In this document: one piece after another, positions 35,346 to 44,897 of the stretch | Layout: the number at the start of each line of letters is the position of its first letter | Numbering within the stretch: the stretch's first letter is position 1 | NCBI GenBank assembly: GCA_031291295.1 | Contig: JARLJI010000183.1 | Span: forward strand, 1-50,687 | From: Rhodoferax sp. | GTDB lineage: Bacteria > Pseudomonadota > Gammaproteobacteria > Burkholderiales > Burkholderiaceae_C | Length of the DNA stretch: 50,687 nt | Reading direction: 5' to 3' | Program-made: the position numbers and the translations under genes | Notes under the pieces: generated by a model | Told to the model about the DNA's origin: nothing | The model's input: the letters and a program-made list of their open reading frames with translations, nothing else | Databases searched by the model: none

Positions 35346-37316
35346 GTGAACGCGCCGTTTCCCCACTCCATGTCTACTGACACCCGCCGCCCGATCCGCG
35401 AACTGCCCGACGAGCTGATCAGCCAGATTGCCGCCGGCGAGGTGGTCGAGCGCCCGGCCTCGGTGGTGCGCGAGCTGGTGGACAACGCGCTCGATGCCGG
35501 CGCCACGCAGGTCACGCTGCGGCTGCTGGCCGGCGGCGTGCGGCTGATCTCGGTGGAGGACGACGGCGCGGGCATTCCGTTCGATGAACTGCCCATCGCG
35601 CTCAAACGCCATGCCACGAGCAAGATCGGCAACCTCGCCGATCTGGAATCGGTCGGCACCATGGGGTTTCGCGGCGAGGCCCTGGCTGCTATCAACTCCA
35701 TAGCTGACTGTGCCCTGCTGTCAAGGGCTGCAGGCCAATCCAGTGCTTATTTCCTGGACGGCCGCACGGGCGAACTGAAACCCGCCGCGCGCGCCGCGGG
35801 CACTACGGTGGAAGTCAAGGAGCTGTTTTTCAGCGTGCCCGCGCGGCGCAAATTCCTCAAGACCGATGCGACCGAACAGGCGCATTGCGTCGAGGCCGTG
35901 CGCCGCCACGCGCTGGCGCGGCCCGACGTGGGCTTTGCCGTCTGGGCCGAGGGCCGGCTGGTGGAGCAGTGGCGCGCCTGCGGCAGCGACGATGCCGCGA
36001 GAACACGCCGGCTCGGCGACGTTCTGGGCGCTGACTTCATCGCGCAGTCGGTGGCGGTGGACTACCGCAGCGGCGCGGTGCGCGTGAGCGGCCGGGCCGG
36101 CATTCCCGACGCCGCGCGTGCGCGCGCCGACCAGCAGTTTTGCTACGTCAACGGCCGCTTCGTGCGCGACAAGGTGCTGACGCACGCGGCCCGCAGTGCG
36201 TACGAAGATGTGCTGCACGGCCAGCGCCAGCCGGTGTATGCGCTGTACGTGGAAATCGACCCGGCTCGGGTCGACGTGAACGTGCACCCGACCAAGATCG
36301 AGGTGCGCTTTCGCGACAGCCGCGAAGTGCACCAGGCGGTGCGCCACGCGGTGGAGAACGCGCTGGCGGCGCCGCGGGCGGCAGCCGCGCTGGCAACAGC
36401 GTCCGCAGCGACGCCCGACTCTGCGGCAACGGAATATGAATCAAATCGACCGCTAGCCCAGACCCCGTGGGCGCAAGAAGCTATTGATTTGAGAGCAAAT
36501 CAGAATCACCGGGTTTCCGACTTCGAGGCGTTGTGGCCCACCGGACAACCCAGCTCGTCTGCAGCGATTGGCGACTTCGGTGGCGCTGGCACTGGCGCGA
36601 CCCCATCCAACGCCGCTCGGGCTGAGCCTGCCGAAGCCTTCTCCGGCACCCAGGACAACCCTTCCGCCCTTCGACAAGCTCAGGACAGGCCCAGCCCCGT
36701 ACAAGCGGCCGCGGATACGCTTCCCCCCGGCGACTGGCCGCTCGGCCGCGCACTCGCGCAGCTGCAGGGCATCTACATCCTGTCCGAGAACACGCAGGGC
36801 CTGGTCATCGTGGACATGCACGCGGCGCACGAGCGCATCGTCTACGAGCGCCTGAAGACGCAGATGGACAGCGCCGCCATCGCGAGCCAGCCGCTGCTGA
36901 TCCCCGCCACCTTCGCGGCCACGCCGCACGAAGTGGCCACGGCCGAGGCTCACACCGACACGCTCCGGACGCTGGGCCTGGAGATCACGCCGTTCTCGCC
37001 CAAGACCCTGTCGGTGCGCGCCGTGCCCACCTCATTGGCGCAGGGCGACGCGGTGGAGCTGGCGCGCAGCGTGCTGGCAGAACTCGCACAGCACGACGCC
37101 AGCACCGTGATCCAGCGCGCGCAGAACGAGCTGCTCTCCACCATGGCCTGCCATGGCGCGGTGCGCGCGAATCGCCGGCTCACCGTGGACGAGATGAACG
37201 CGCTGTTGCGCCAGATGGAGCACACCGAGCGCTCCGACCAGTGCAACCACGGCCGCCCCACCTGGCGCCAGATCACGATCCGCGAGCTCGACAGCCTGTT
37301 CCTGCGCGGGCGCTGA
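35346..37316 (+). CDS. mutL: DNA mismatch repair protein MutL
   Basis: ATP-dependent matchmaker of mismatch repair, 656 residues. The GHKL ATPase motifs are present: ELVDNALDAG, VEDDGAGI, TSKI and GFRGEAL. The C-terminal part has DMHAAHERIVYE, close to the DQHA(x)2E(x)4E endonuclease motif, with ACHGAVRAN and CNHGRP, so this MutL probably nicks DNA itself. It starts with GTG at 35346; ATG at 35370 is the alternative. The linker (about residues 350-460) is built largely of repeat DNA: copy H and an LRQAQDRP-type element. Another repeat copy (G) coincides with codons just after GFRGEAL. Confidence 0.96.
   Translation: MNAPFPHSMSTDTRRPIRELPDELISQIAAGEVVERPASVVRELVDNALDAGATQVTLRLLAGGVRLISVEDDGAGIPFDELPIALKRHATSKIGNLADLESVGTMGFRGEALAAINSIADCALLSRAAGQSSAYFLDGRTGELKPAARAAGTTVEVKELFFSVPARRKFLKTDATEQAHCVEAVRRHALARPDVGFAVWAEGRLVEQWRACGSDDAARTRRLGDVLGADFIAQSVAVDYRSGAVRVSGRAGIPDAARARADQQFCYVNGRFVRDKVLTHAARSAYEDVLHGQRQPVYALYVEIDPARVDVNVHPTKIEVRFRDSREVHQAVRHAVENALAAPRAAAALATASAATPDSAATEYESNRPLAQTPWAQEAIDLRANQNHRVSDFEALWPTGQPSSSAAIGDFGGAGTGATPSNAARAEPAEAFSGTQDNPSALRQAQDRPSPVQAAADTLPPGDWPLGRALAQLQGIYILSENTQGLVIVDMHAAHERIVYERLKTQMDSAAIASQPLLIPATFAATPHEVATAEAHTDTLRTLGLEITPFSPKTLSVRAVPTSLAQGDAVELARSVLAELAQHDASTVIQRAQNELLSTMACHGAVRANRRLTVDEMNALLRQMEHTERSDQCNHGRPTWRQITIRELDSLFLRGR
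35687..35746 (-). repeat. Two-hairpin repeat, copy G (MutL ATPase domain)
   Basis: Plus-strand GCTATCAACTCCATAGC, a middle, then TCAAGGGCTGCAGGCC. In frame directly after GFRGEAL, in a region that aligns with other MutL proteins without an obvious insertion. It matches the consensus well, but convergence cannot be excluded. Confidence 0.55.
36441..36506 (+). repeat. Two-hairpin repeat, copy H (MutL linker)
   Basis: CAAATCGACCGCTAGCCCAG, GGGCGCAAG, then AGCTATTGATTTGAGAGC. It aligns over about 60 bases with copy I at 45643-45705 and is in frame in the disordered linker. Confidence 0.75.
36613..36695 (+). repeat. Inverted pair of TTCGACAAGCTCAGG-type repeats in MutL linker
   Basis: CGCTCGGGCTGAGCCTGCCG (36613-36632) faces CCTTCGACAAGCTCAGGAC (36668-36686). 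These are the two orientations of a dispersed repeat common in Xanthomonas and Comamonadaceae. The second half is translated as ALRQAQDRP, its usual coding signature. Confidence 0.75.
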
Positions 37317-37464
37317 CCGGTTCGCCAGTCTCGCTGCGCCGGTTTGCCTGCCTTTTGGGGCATTGGACCCGGCATACGTGGTAACCACACCCAACCGGGG
37401 CACGTCTCCCCGCAAAATGTTTTTTCCGCATGACTCCATGCGCCATTTTCGTGAAAGACGGTTG

Positions 37465-38808
<1,344 letters not shown>

Positions 38809-38821
38809 CGCGGGGCTCGGT

Positions 38822-39256
38822 TTACTTCTTGAGCCCCAGCACCACGACCCCCGCGCCCACCATCAGGATGCCGAGCCATTCGCGCGCGCCGGGCCGCTCG
38901 CCGAGAAAGACAAAGGCGAAGATTGCGACCAACACGAGGCTGAACTTGTCCACCGGCGCGACCTTGGACGCATCGCCGATCTGGAGCGCACGAAAGTAGC
39001 AGACCCACGAGGCGCCAGTGGCCAGCCCGGACAGCGTCAGGAACAGCCAGGTCTTGTTCTGCAGCGCCCAGGGGTTGCTCCACTTGCCGGTGGCAACAAC
39101 AAAGGCCGTGAGCACCACGATGATGACCGCGGTGCGGATCAGCGTGGCGAAGTCGGAATCCACGCCCTTCAGGCCGATCTTGGCAAAAATCGCCGTCAGC
39201 GCCGCAAAAAAGGCCGACATCGCGGCCCAGAAAAACCAGTTGCCTGCAGTGGTCAT
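38822..39256 (-). CDS. EamA/DMT-type small membrane transporter
   Basis: A 144-residue protein with four to five hydrophobic helices, a single EamA repeat: WFFWAAMSAFFAALTAIFAKIGL at the start, then ASWVCYFRALQIGDASKVAPVDK and FLGERPGAREWLGILMVGAGVVVL. Such single-domain proteins function as dimers. The start ATG at 39256 is preferred; GTG at 39277 would add seven residues. The substrate is unknown. It is convergent with gdhA (gap 13 bases). Confidence 0.88.
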   Translation of the reverse strand: MTTAGNWFFWAAMSAFFAALTAIFAKIGLKGVDSDFATLIRTAVIIVVLTAFVVATGKWSNPWALQNKTWLFLTLSGLATGASWVCYFRALQIGDASKVAPVDKFSLVLVAIFAFVFLGERPGAREWLGILMVGAGVVVLGLKK

Positions 39257-39461
39257 GATGGTGGTGTCCTGTGTCACCGCGCGGAAACGGCAGTGCAGGC
39301 CATTTTGACCGCGCGGCGCCGTCTTGACCAGACTCGATCACGCTGGCCCGGCGTCGTCACCCTTCTTCAGGGTCTGCCGGTTGATCTGATACGCTCAGTT
39401 GAATGTCTTTCCCACTGTCCGTTTCGATGACTTCGCCTCTGCGGCGCCCGGGCGCAACAGC

Positions 39462-40484
39462 ATGGTGAGCCGGTCCGGTCCGAGCGCCGAACCGCTGCAC
39501 TACGTCGCGCTGGCCGGGCCCACGGCGGCCGGCAAGACGGCGGCCGCCATGGCGATTGCGAGCGCGCATGCGGTCGAGATCATCAGCGTCGACTCGGCGC
39601 TGGTGTACCGCGGCATGGACATCGGCACAGCGAAGCCCAGCGCGGAAGAACGGGCAGCCGTGCCGCACCACCTGATCGACATTCGCGATCCGCTGCAACC
39701 CTACAGCGCGGCCGAGTTCGCGGCCGATGCGCGGCAACTGATCAATGACATCAGCTCGCGTGGCCGCTTGCCGCTGCTGGTGGGCGGCACCATGCTGTAC
39801 TTCAAGGCGTTGCTGCAAGGTCTGGACGCGATGCCAGCGGCCGACCCTGCGATTCGCGCCGTGCTGGAAGCCGAGGCGCTGGCATCAGGCTGGCCCGCCC
39901 TGCACGCCGCGCTGGCACGCGTGGACCCGGTCACGGCAGCGCGCCTGGCGCCCAATGATTCGCAGCGCATCCAGCGTGCGCTTGAGGTGTATCGCGTCTC
40001 CGGCCAGCCGATGTCATCCTTTCACACTATCAAAAAAATAGCTGATAGCGAAGACTCCATAAGGGCTACAGCCTTTATTTCTTTAGAACCACATGATCGC
40101 GGCTGGCTGCACGAGCGCATCGCGCAGCGCTTCGACGCCATGCTGGCGGCGGGTTTTCTGGACGAAGTCCGGGCCTTGCGCGCGCGTGGCGACCTGTCCG
40201 CGCAGGCGCCCGCGATGCGCTGCGTCGGCTACCGGCAGGCGTGGGAGTGGCTGGACGCGCATGAAGCGCGCGGGCTGGACACGCAAGAAGCGCGCGCACG
40301 GGGCGGCCTCCCTCCGATCCGCGAACTGCGCGACAAGGGCATCTTTGCCACGCGCCAGCTCGCCAAGCGCCAGCTCACCTGGCTGCGCTCCATGCCGGGG
40401 CGCCGCGTGGTGGCCTGCGACGATCCTGCGGCCGTGCAGCAGGTGCTGGCGCTGGTGCAGGCCTTTCAAGAGCAACGTGCATGA
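39462..40484 (+). CDS. miaA: tRNA dimethylallyltransferase
   Basis: Adds a dimethylallyl group to A37 of tRNAs reading U-starting codons. The 340-residue enzyme has the P-loop [49 protein letters not shown] and [12 protein letters not shown]. The ATG at 39462 is chosen; an in-frame TTG at 39399 would add 21 residues. A repeat copy (40022-40082) is read in frame as [20 protein letters not shown] between GQPMSS and [10 protein letters not shown], where family members vary in length. An ABC ATPase gene overlaps the stop (ATGA). Confidence 0.95.
   Translation: MVSRSGPSAEPLHYVALAGPTAAGKTAAAMAIASAHAVEIISVDSALVYRGMDIGTAKPSAEERAAVPHHLIDIRDPLQPYSAAEFAADARQLINDISSRGRLPLLVGGTMLYFKALLQGLDAMPAADPAIRAVLEAEALASGWPALHAALARVDPVTAARLAPNDSQRIQRALEVYRVSGQPMSSFHTIKKIADSEDSIRATAFISLEPHDRGWLHERIAQRFDAMLAAGFLDEVRALRARGDLSAQAPAMRCVGYRQAWEWLDAHEARGLDTQEARARGGLPPIRELRDKGIFATRQLAKRQLTWLRSMPGRRVVACDDPAAVQQVLALVQAFQEQRA
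40022..40082 (-). repeat. Two-hairpin repeat, copy J (inside miaA)
   Basis: Plus-strand CTATCAAAAAAATAGCTGATAGC, then ATAAGGGCTACAGCC. Strong in both arms and AT-richer than the gene around it; in frame. Confidence 0.8.
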
Positions 40485-41125
40485 GCTTGGTCATCAACGC
40501 CTTGAGCAAACGCTACGGTGACCTGGTCGTGTTCGACAACGTTTCTCTCGAAGTGGCATCCGGCGAATTCGTCGCCATCGTCGGCGAGTCGGGCGTCGGC
40601 AAATCCACGCTGCTCAACTGCATGGCGGGTCTGGACACCTGGGATGCCGGCTCGGTGCAACTCGACGGCGTGGACCTCGGCGCCTTGAGCGCGGACCAGC
40701 GCGCGCTGCTGCGCCGCCGCCAGGTGGGCTTTGTGTTCCAGGCCTTTCACGTGCTGCCGCACCTGGACGTGGCGCAAAACGTGGCGCTGCCCTTGCTGCT
40801 GCTGGGCCAGCACGACGACGCGCGGGTACAGGACATGTTGGACGCGGTCGGCCTGCACGGCCTGGGCGCACGGCTGCCGCAGCAGCTCAGCGGCGGCCAG
40901 CTCCAGCGCGTGGCGATCGCGCGCGCGCTCATCCACCGCCCCACCCTGCTGCTGGCCGATGAGCCCACGGGCAACCTGGATCCGGCCACCGCCGCCAAGG
41001 TGATGGATGCGCTGATTTCGCAATCCCGCGAGCACGGGGCCTCGCTGGTGCTGGTCACCCACTCGGTGGCCGCCGCCGCGCGGGCCGACCGCGTGCTGCA
41101 TCTCAGCGCGAGCGGCATCGGCTGA
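40481..41125 (+). CDS. ABC transporter ATP-binding protein, LolD/MacB type
   Basis: A 214-residue ATPase with Walker [14 protein letters not shown]-loop region [20 protein letters not shown], signature [15 protein letters not shown], Walker [13 protein letters not shown] and switch histidine in VTHS. The sequence belongs to the LolD/FtsE/MacB-type group that works with MacB-like permeases. No permease gene lies next to it; it is coupled to miaA through an ATGA overlap. It probably pairs with a permease encoded elsewhere. Confidence 0.9.
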   Translation: MSLVINALSKRYGDLVVFDNVSLEVASGEFVAIVGESGVGKSTLLNCMAGLDTWDAGSVQLDGVDLGALSADQRALLRRRQVGFVFQAFHVLPHLDVAQNVALPLLLLGQHDDARVQDMLDAVGLHGLGARLPQQLSGGQLQRVAIARALIHRPTLLLADEPTGNLDPATAAKVMDALISQSREHGASLVLVTHSVAAAARADRVLHLSASGIG

Positions 41126-41158
41126 TGCCCTTGCATCCCGGAGTAGGCGTCCGTTCGC

Positions 41159-41638
41159 TCAGATCGGGAACTGGGTGGTGGACAGCACCTGCTTGAGCAC
41201 CATGAATGAGCGGATCTGGCGCACCGCGGGCAGGTACAGCAGCTGCTCGGCATGCAGCCGGTTGAAACTCTCGCTGTCCTTGGTGCGCAGCAGCATGAAA
41301 TAGTCGAACTCGCCGGTCACCACGTGGCACTCCATGCAGCCGGAGACCTTTTGCGCGGCCTTTTCGAAGTTGGCGAAAGACTCCGGCGTGGAGCGGTCCA
41401 GCACGACGCCGATGACCACCAGCATGCCGGCGTCCAGCGCACTCGGGTTCAGCAGCGCCACGATACCCCGGATGAAGCCTGCGGCCTTGAGCCGCTCCAC
41501 CCGCCGCAGACATGCCGGTGGGCTCAGGTTCACCCTGGCCGCCAGCGCGACGTTGGAAATCGAGGCGTCGCGCTGCAACGCCCGCAGGATGGCCCGGTCG
41601 GTGCGATCCAGTCCCTCGGGCACCGTGGTATCAGCCAT
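41159..41638 (-). CDS. acdR: Lrp/AsnC family regulator of ACC deaminase
   Basis: A 159-residue Lrp-type regulator with an N-terminal HTH (RTDRAILRALQRDASISNVALAARVNLSPPACLRRVERL region, about 10-45) and a C-terminal RAM ligand domain (HVVTGEFDYFMLLR, about 95-110). It is divergent from acdS, the arrangement described for acdR-acdS in Pseudomonas and Burkholderiales, where the regulator activates acdS in response to ACC. The AT-rich region between them holds a perfect palindrome. Confidence 0.93.
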   Translation of the reverse strand: MADTTVPEGLDRTDRAILRALQRDASISNVALAARVNLSPPACLRRVERLKAAGFIRGIVALLNPSALDAGMLVVIGVVLDRSTPESFANFEKAAQKVSGCMECHVVTGEFDYFMLLRTKDSESFNRLHAEQLLYLPAVRQIRSFMVLKQVLSTTQFPI

Positions 41639-41833
41639 ATTCTTGGAACGAACTTTTATTGCTTTCAAACTAATCCATCCAAAATAAAAGTTATTAATTA
41701 ACAAATTAATAAGTTTATTAATGCTCCATTTTCTTATTTTTTGCAAGCACATTAAATCCAAATTTTCCTACCATTGATCCTGTTGCAGCACCCTGTCCGC
41801 GGGCTGCATGTCTTCACCACAGGAGTTGTTCAC
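41639..41833. promoter_or_regulatory. AT-rich acdR-acdS control region
   Basis: 195 bases of very AT-rich sequence in a GC-rich genome. It contains a perfect inverted repeat with 9-base arms TTATTAATT (41692-41700) and AATTAATAA (41705-41713) around AACA, plus related TTATTAAT at 41717-41724. AT-rich palindromes are typical Lrp-family targets, so this is the likely AcdR binding region and both promoters should lie here. Confidence 0.75.
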
Positions 41834-42850
41834 ATGAATCTGCAACGTTTCCCCCGCCACGCGCTGACCTTCGGCCCTACCCCCATCCATGCCCTCAAGC
41901 GACTCGGTGCGCACCTGGGCGGCAAGGTCGATCTGTACGCCAAGCGCGAGGACTGCAACAGCGGCCTGGCCTTCGGCGGCAACAAGACCCGCAAACTCGA
42001 ATATCTGATTCCCGAAGCGCTGGCGCAAGGCTGCGACACGCTGGTGTCCATCGGCGGCATCCAGTCCAACCAGACCCGGCAGGTCGCGGCGGTCGCCGCG
42101 CATCTGGGCATGAAGTGCGTGCTGGTGCAGGAGAACTGGGTGAACTATTCCGACGCCGTTTACGACCGCGTCGGCAACATCGAAATGTCACGCATCCTGG
42201 GCGCCGACGTGCGGCTGGACGCGGCCGGCTTCGACATCGGCATTCGCCCGAGTTGGGAGCAGGCCATGGAAGACGTGCGCAAGGCGGGCGGCAAGCCGTT
42301 CCCGATTCCGGCCGGCTGCTCGGAACATCCGCTCGGCGGCCTGGGCTTCGTCGGCTTCGCCGAAGAGGTGCGGGCACAGGAGGCCGAACTCGGCTTCAAG
42401 TTCGACTATGTCGTGGTGTGCTCGGTCACCGGCAGCACGCAGGCCGGCATGGTCGTTGGTTTCGCGGCGGACGGCCGCGCCGACCGGGTCATCGGTATCG
42501 ACGCCTCGGCCAAGCCCGAACAGACCCAAGCCCAGATCCTGCGCATCGCGCAAAACACCGCCAGGCTGGTCGAGTTGGGGCGCGACATCACAGCCAACGA
42601 TGTGGTGCTCGATACGCGCTATGGCGGACCCGAATACGGGTTGCCGAACGAAGGAACGCTGGAGGCGATTCGCCTGTGCGCGCGCCAGGAAGGCATGCTG
42701 ACCGATCCCGTTTACGAGGGCAAATCGATGCACGGCATGATTGACCTGGTGCGCCAGGGATTCTTCCCCGAAGGTGCCCGGGTGCTATACGCCCACCTGG
42801 GCGGCGTCCCCGCGCTCAACGCCTACAGCTTCCTGTTCCGCAACGGCTGA
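41834..42850 (+). CDS. acdS: 1-aminocyclopropane-1-carboxylate deaminase
   Basis: PLP enzyme that cleaves ACC, the plant ethylene precursor, to ammonia and 2-oxobutyrate. The 338 residues equal characterised AcdS. The PLP lysine is in [12 protein letters not shown] (Lys51 region). Glu295 (VYEGKSM) and Leu322 (AHLGG), which separate true ACC deaminases from D-cysteine desulfhydrases, are both present by count. AGGAG precedes the ATG by 9 bases. This suggests an organism that associates with plants, or that the gene was kept for that purpose. Confidence 0.97.
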   Translation: MNLQRFPRHALTFGPTPIHALKRLGAHLGGKVDLYAKREDCNSGLAFGGNKTRKLEYLIPEALAQGCDTLVSIGGIQSNQTRQVAAVAAHLGMKCVLVQENWVNYSDAVYDRVGNIEMSRILGADVRLDAAGFDIGIRPSWEQAMEDVRKAGGKPFPIPAGCSEHPLGGLGFVGFAEEVRAQEAELGFKFDYVVVCSVTGSTQAGMVVGFAADGRADRVIGIDASAKPEQTQAQILRIAQNTARLVELGRDITANDVVLDTRYGGPEYGLPNEGTLEAIRLCARQEGMLTDPVYEGKSMHGMIDLVRQGFFPEGARVLYAHLGGVPALNAYSFLFRNG

Positions 42851-42865
42851 AGATGTCCAATGCGC

Positions 42866-43423
42866 TCAGGGCTGCCCCTGCAGCCGGGCCCGCACGCGCG
42901 CCGGATACCACAGGGTGAACCGGATCGCGCCGGCGATGGCGATCACCGTCACCGCGACGCCGACCCACAGCGGGATGGACGGCACATAGATCATCGCCAC
43001 ATCGGCCAGCACCATGAGGCCAAAGGCGACCGCCCAGACGGCGGTAAGCACGTTGTTGGTCTTCATGAAGGAGGGATGCTTCCATACTTCCGGCGGCACC
43101 TGCTCCCTGGCGTATTGCAGTGTGAAGGGCTGGCGGATCGCCATCGACACCAGCACGACGATGAGCAAGCCGGCGTCAACGCGCAACCGCACGCCCAGCA
43201 AGGACCACGCGGTGTGCATTGCGACCGCATACAGCGCAAGGCCGCCGAACAGCAGCAGGGTGCCAACCTCCAGCAGCTTGAGGGTACGCTTCGGACTGAG
43301 CCAGTCGCGCACGAAGAACACGGCCGAGATGAACGCTGCAGCACACAGAGCCGGCACCACGCCGAGCAGGTTGTCGAACAGCGCGAAGACGATGAACGGA
43401 GCAAAGCCCAGCAGCATGCTCAT
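42866..43423 (-). CDS. Hypothetical membrane protein of the carotenoid-oxygenase operon
   Basis: A 185-residue inner-membrane protein with about five hydrophobic segments (for example LLGFAPFIVFALFDNLLGVV, VGTLLLFGGLALYAVA, AVWAVAFGLMVLADVAMIYV). No family recognised. The ATG at 43423 overlaps the stop of the carotenoid-oxygenase gene (ATGA), so it is translationally coupled to it. It may help handle or transport the hydrophobic substrate or product; that is an inference. Confidence 0.85.
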   Translation of the reverse strand: MSMLLGFAPFIVFALFDNLLGVVPALCAAAFISAVFFVRDWLSPKRTLKLLEVGTLLLFGGLALYAVAMHTAWSLLGVRLRVDAGLLIVVLVSMAIRQPFTLQYAREQVPPEVWKHPSFMKTNNVLTAVWAVAFGLMVLADVAMIYVPSIPLWVGVAVTVIAIAGAIRFTLWYPARVRARLQGQP

Positions 43424-44784
43424 GCGCGTTCTCCATACACAGCCGGGTCGGCCGCAAACCAGTTGCCGTGAAAGCCGTCGGGCACGCGGTGCGGCAACGA
43501 GGCAATGCAGACGGGGCCGGTCGCCACGTGGCGGGCGTCGAAGATCACCAGGTCGCTGCAGTTGGTCGCGCCGCGCCACACGGTGGCGAGCAGCCAGCCG
43601 TCGCCCTCTTCGGCGTCTGGTGCGCGCGGCACGAACACCGGCTCCGACACGTGGTCCGGCACGTCGAAGGTGTAGATGTCGCGCTGCGCCGTCGCGTGGT
43701 CGATATGCACCACGCTGGCGTACATGCGCGGCTCGCCGTTGGCGCCCAGGGCGTGACCGGCGAACCAGCCGTGGCGGTACGGCAGGCCGGCGCGGCGCTC
43801 GTCGATACGCGGGAACTCGCCGGGAATCTCGTTCAGCAAGGTCTGCCTGAACTCGCGCTGCGGGTCGGCCAGATCGAACTGCCAGCGCACCAGCCGCGCC
43901 GTCGCGGGCGCTTCGCTGGCGCGCGAGCCATCGGGCAACGGAAAAAGCGGCGGGGTGTCGTACTGCATCACGTCGGCAAACACGCTGCCATCAAAGTCCC
44001 ACGCGTTCATGACGTGAAACACATAGCAAGCCGGACCGCTCCACCAGACCAGGTCGGCCGTGCTGCCGCCCCGCGGCATCAAGCCGACGCGCGTGCCGTA
44101 CTGCGGCTCCCACGCGAAGGGCGGACGGCCGGCCTCGGCGCGCTCGCGGCTGGCGGTGAGGGGCATGATCGGGAACAGCACATGGCCGCTGCTGACGGCA
44201 AAGTCGTGGACCATGCTCGCGTACGGCGCCTCGAAGCGCTCGAAGCGGGTCACGCGGCCGTCTTTGGAGATGGCGCCGAAGTTCATGCCGCTGGAGAGCG
44301 CCTCGGGCGAGCCGTAGCCGAAGAACAGCAGCTCGCCGGTGTACGGGTCCGTCTTGGGATGGGCCGTGAACCGGTCGTGCAGCCCGCCATCGAAGTCGGT
44401 GCTGCCGAGGGTGCCCAGCGTGGCGAGATCCATCGCGATCGGCAAATGCGCTTCTTCAAGTGCGAGCACGCGCCCGGCATGGTGGATCACATTGGTGTTG
44501 GCGGAGCCGTTGTTTTCTGCGGGCGGCGCACCTTTGGCCAGCCAGCGCTCGGTGCGCACCCAGCGGTTGCGGTAGTGCACCTGGCCGTCGGCAATGGTGA
44601 AGGCATGCAGCATGCCGTCGCCGACGAACCAGTGCTCCTTCGGATCGGGCACCCGCGGGTTGGGGCCGTTGCGCACGAGCGTGCCGCGCAAGCCGTCCGG
44701 CAAGCGGCAGGGGACCGGCCTCGGTCTCGAAGTCGATGGGCGCCATGTTGGGCGGCGGCGCACTGTGGCGGGGCGTGGATTCAT
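43420..44784 (-). CDS. Carotenoid/lignostilbene cleavage oxygenase with a frameshifted N-terminus
   Basis: An RPE65-family non-haem iron dioxygenase that splits a double bond in carotenoid- or stilbene-like substrates. The four iron histidines are all present: FTAHPKTDP, MVHDFAV, FHVMNAWD and DGFHGNWF. The first ~27 residues (NPRPATVRRRPTWRPST) are not family-like. A second frame starting at 44788 reads NMAPIDFETEAGPLPL, a credible native N-terminus, but shifts out of frame near 44700-44715, just before LPDGLRGTLVRNGPNP. The twin ATG in ATGAATGAATCC lets either frame be started from one AGGAG. So the gene is either a repaired frameshift or a sequencing error. Confidence 0.85.
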   Translation of the reverse strand: MNPRPATVRRRPTWRPSTSRPRPVPCRLPDGLRGTLVRNGPNPRVPDPKEHWFVGDGMLHAFTIADGQVHYRNRWVRTERWLAKGAPPAENNGSANTNVIHHAGRVLALEEAHLPIAMDLATLGTLGSTDFDGGLHDRFTAHPKTDPYTGELLFFGYGSPEALSSGMNFGAISKDGRVTRFERFEAPYASMVHDFAVSSGHVLFPIMPLTASRERAEAGRPPFAWEPQYGTRVGLMPRGGSTADLVWWSGPACYVFHVMNAWDFDGSVFADVMQYDTPPLFPLPDGSRASEAPATARLVRWQFDLADPQREFRQTLLNEIPGEFPRIDERRAGLPYRHGWFAGHALGANGEPRMYASVVHIDHATAQRDIYTFDVPDHVSEPVFVPRAPDAEEGDGWLLATVWRGATNCSDLVIFDARHVATGPVCIASLPHRVPDGFHGNWFAADPAVYGERA

Positions 44785-44812
44785 TCATGGACGGCTCCTG
44801 GGCGGGATTATC

Positions 44813-44825
44813 TTTCCAGTGGAAA
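44813..44825. promoter_or_regulatory. TetR-type operator candidate
   Basis: TTTCCAGTGGAAA, symmetrical around AGT, within a longer imperfect palindrome (TATC...GATA). A related half TTTCCAGTG recurs at 44859-44867. It lies between the carotenoid-oxygenase gene and the divergent TetR gene. Confidence 0.6.
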
Positions 44826-44897
44826 TATCTCTGAATCCCGGCGGCATGTCAAGCGATTTTTCCAGTGTTAAGATTTCGACGCATCTTGCGCCCTTCC

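Noticed and set aside
37363..37464. 34-codon N-terminal extension of glutamate dehydrogenase
   Set aside because: The ATG at 37465 gives exactly the 447-residue family length; the extension is not family-like.
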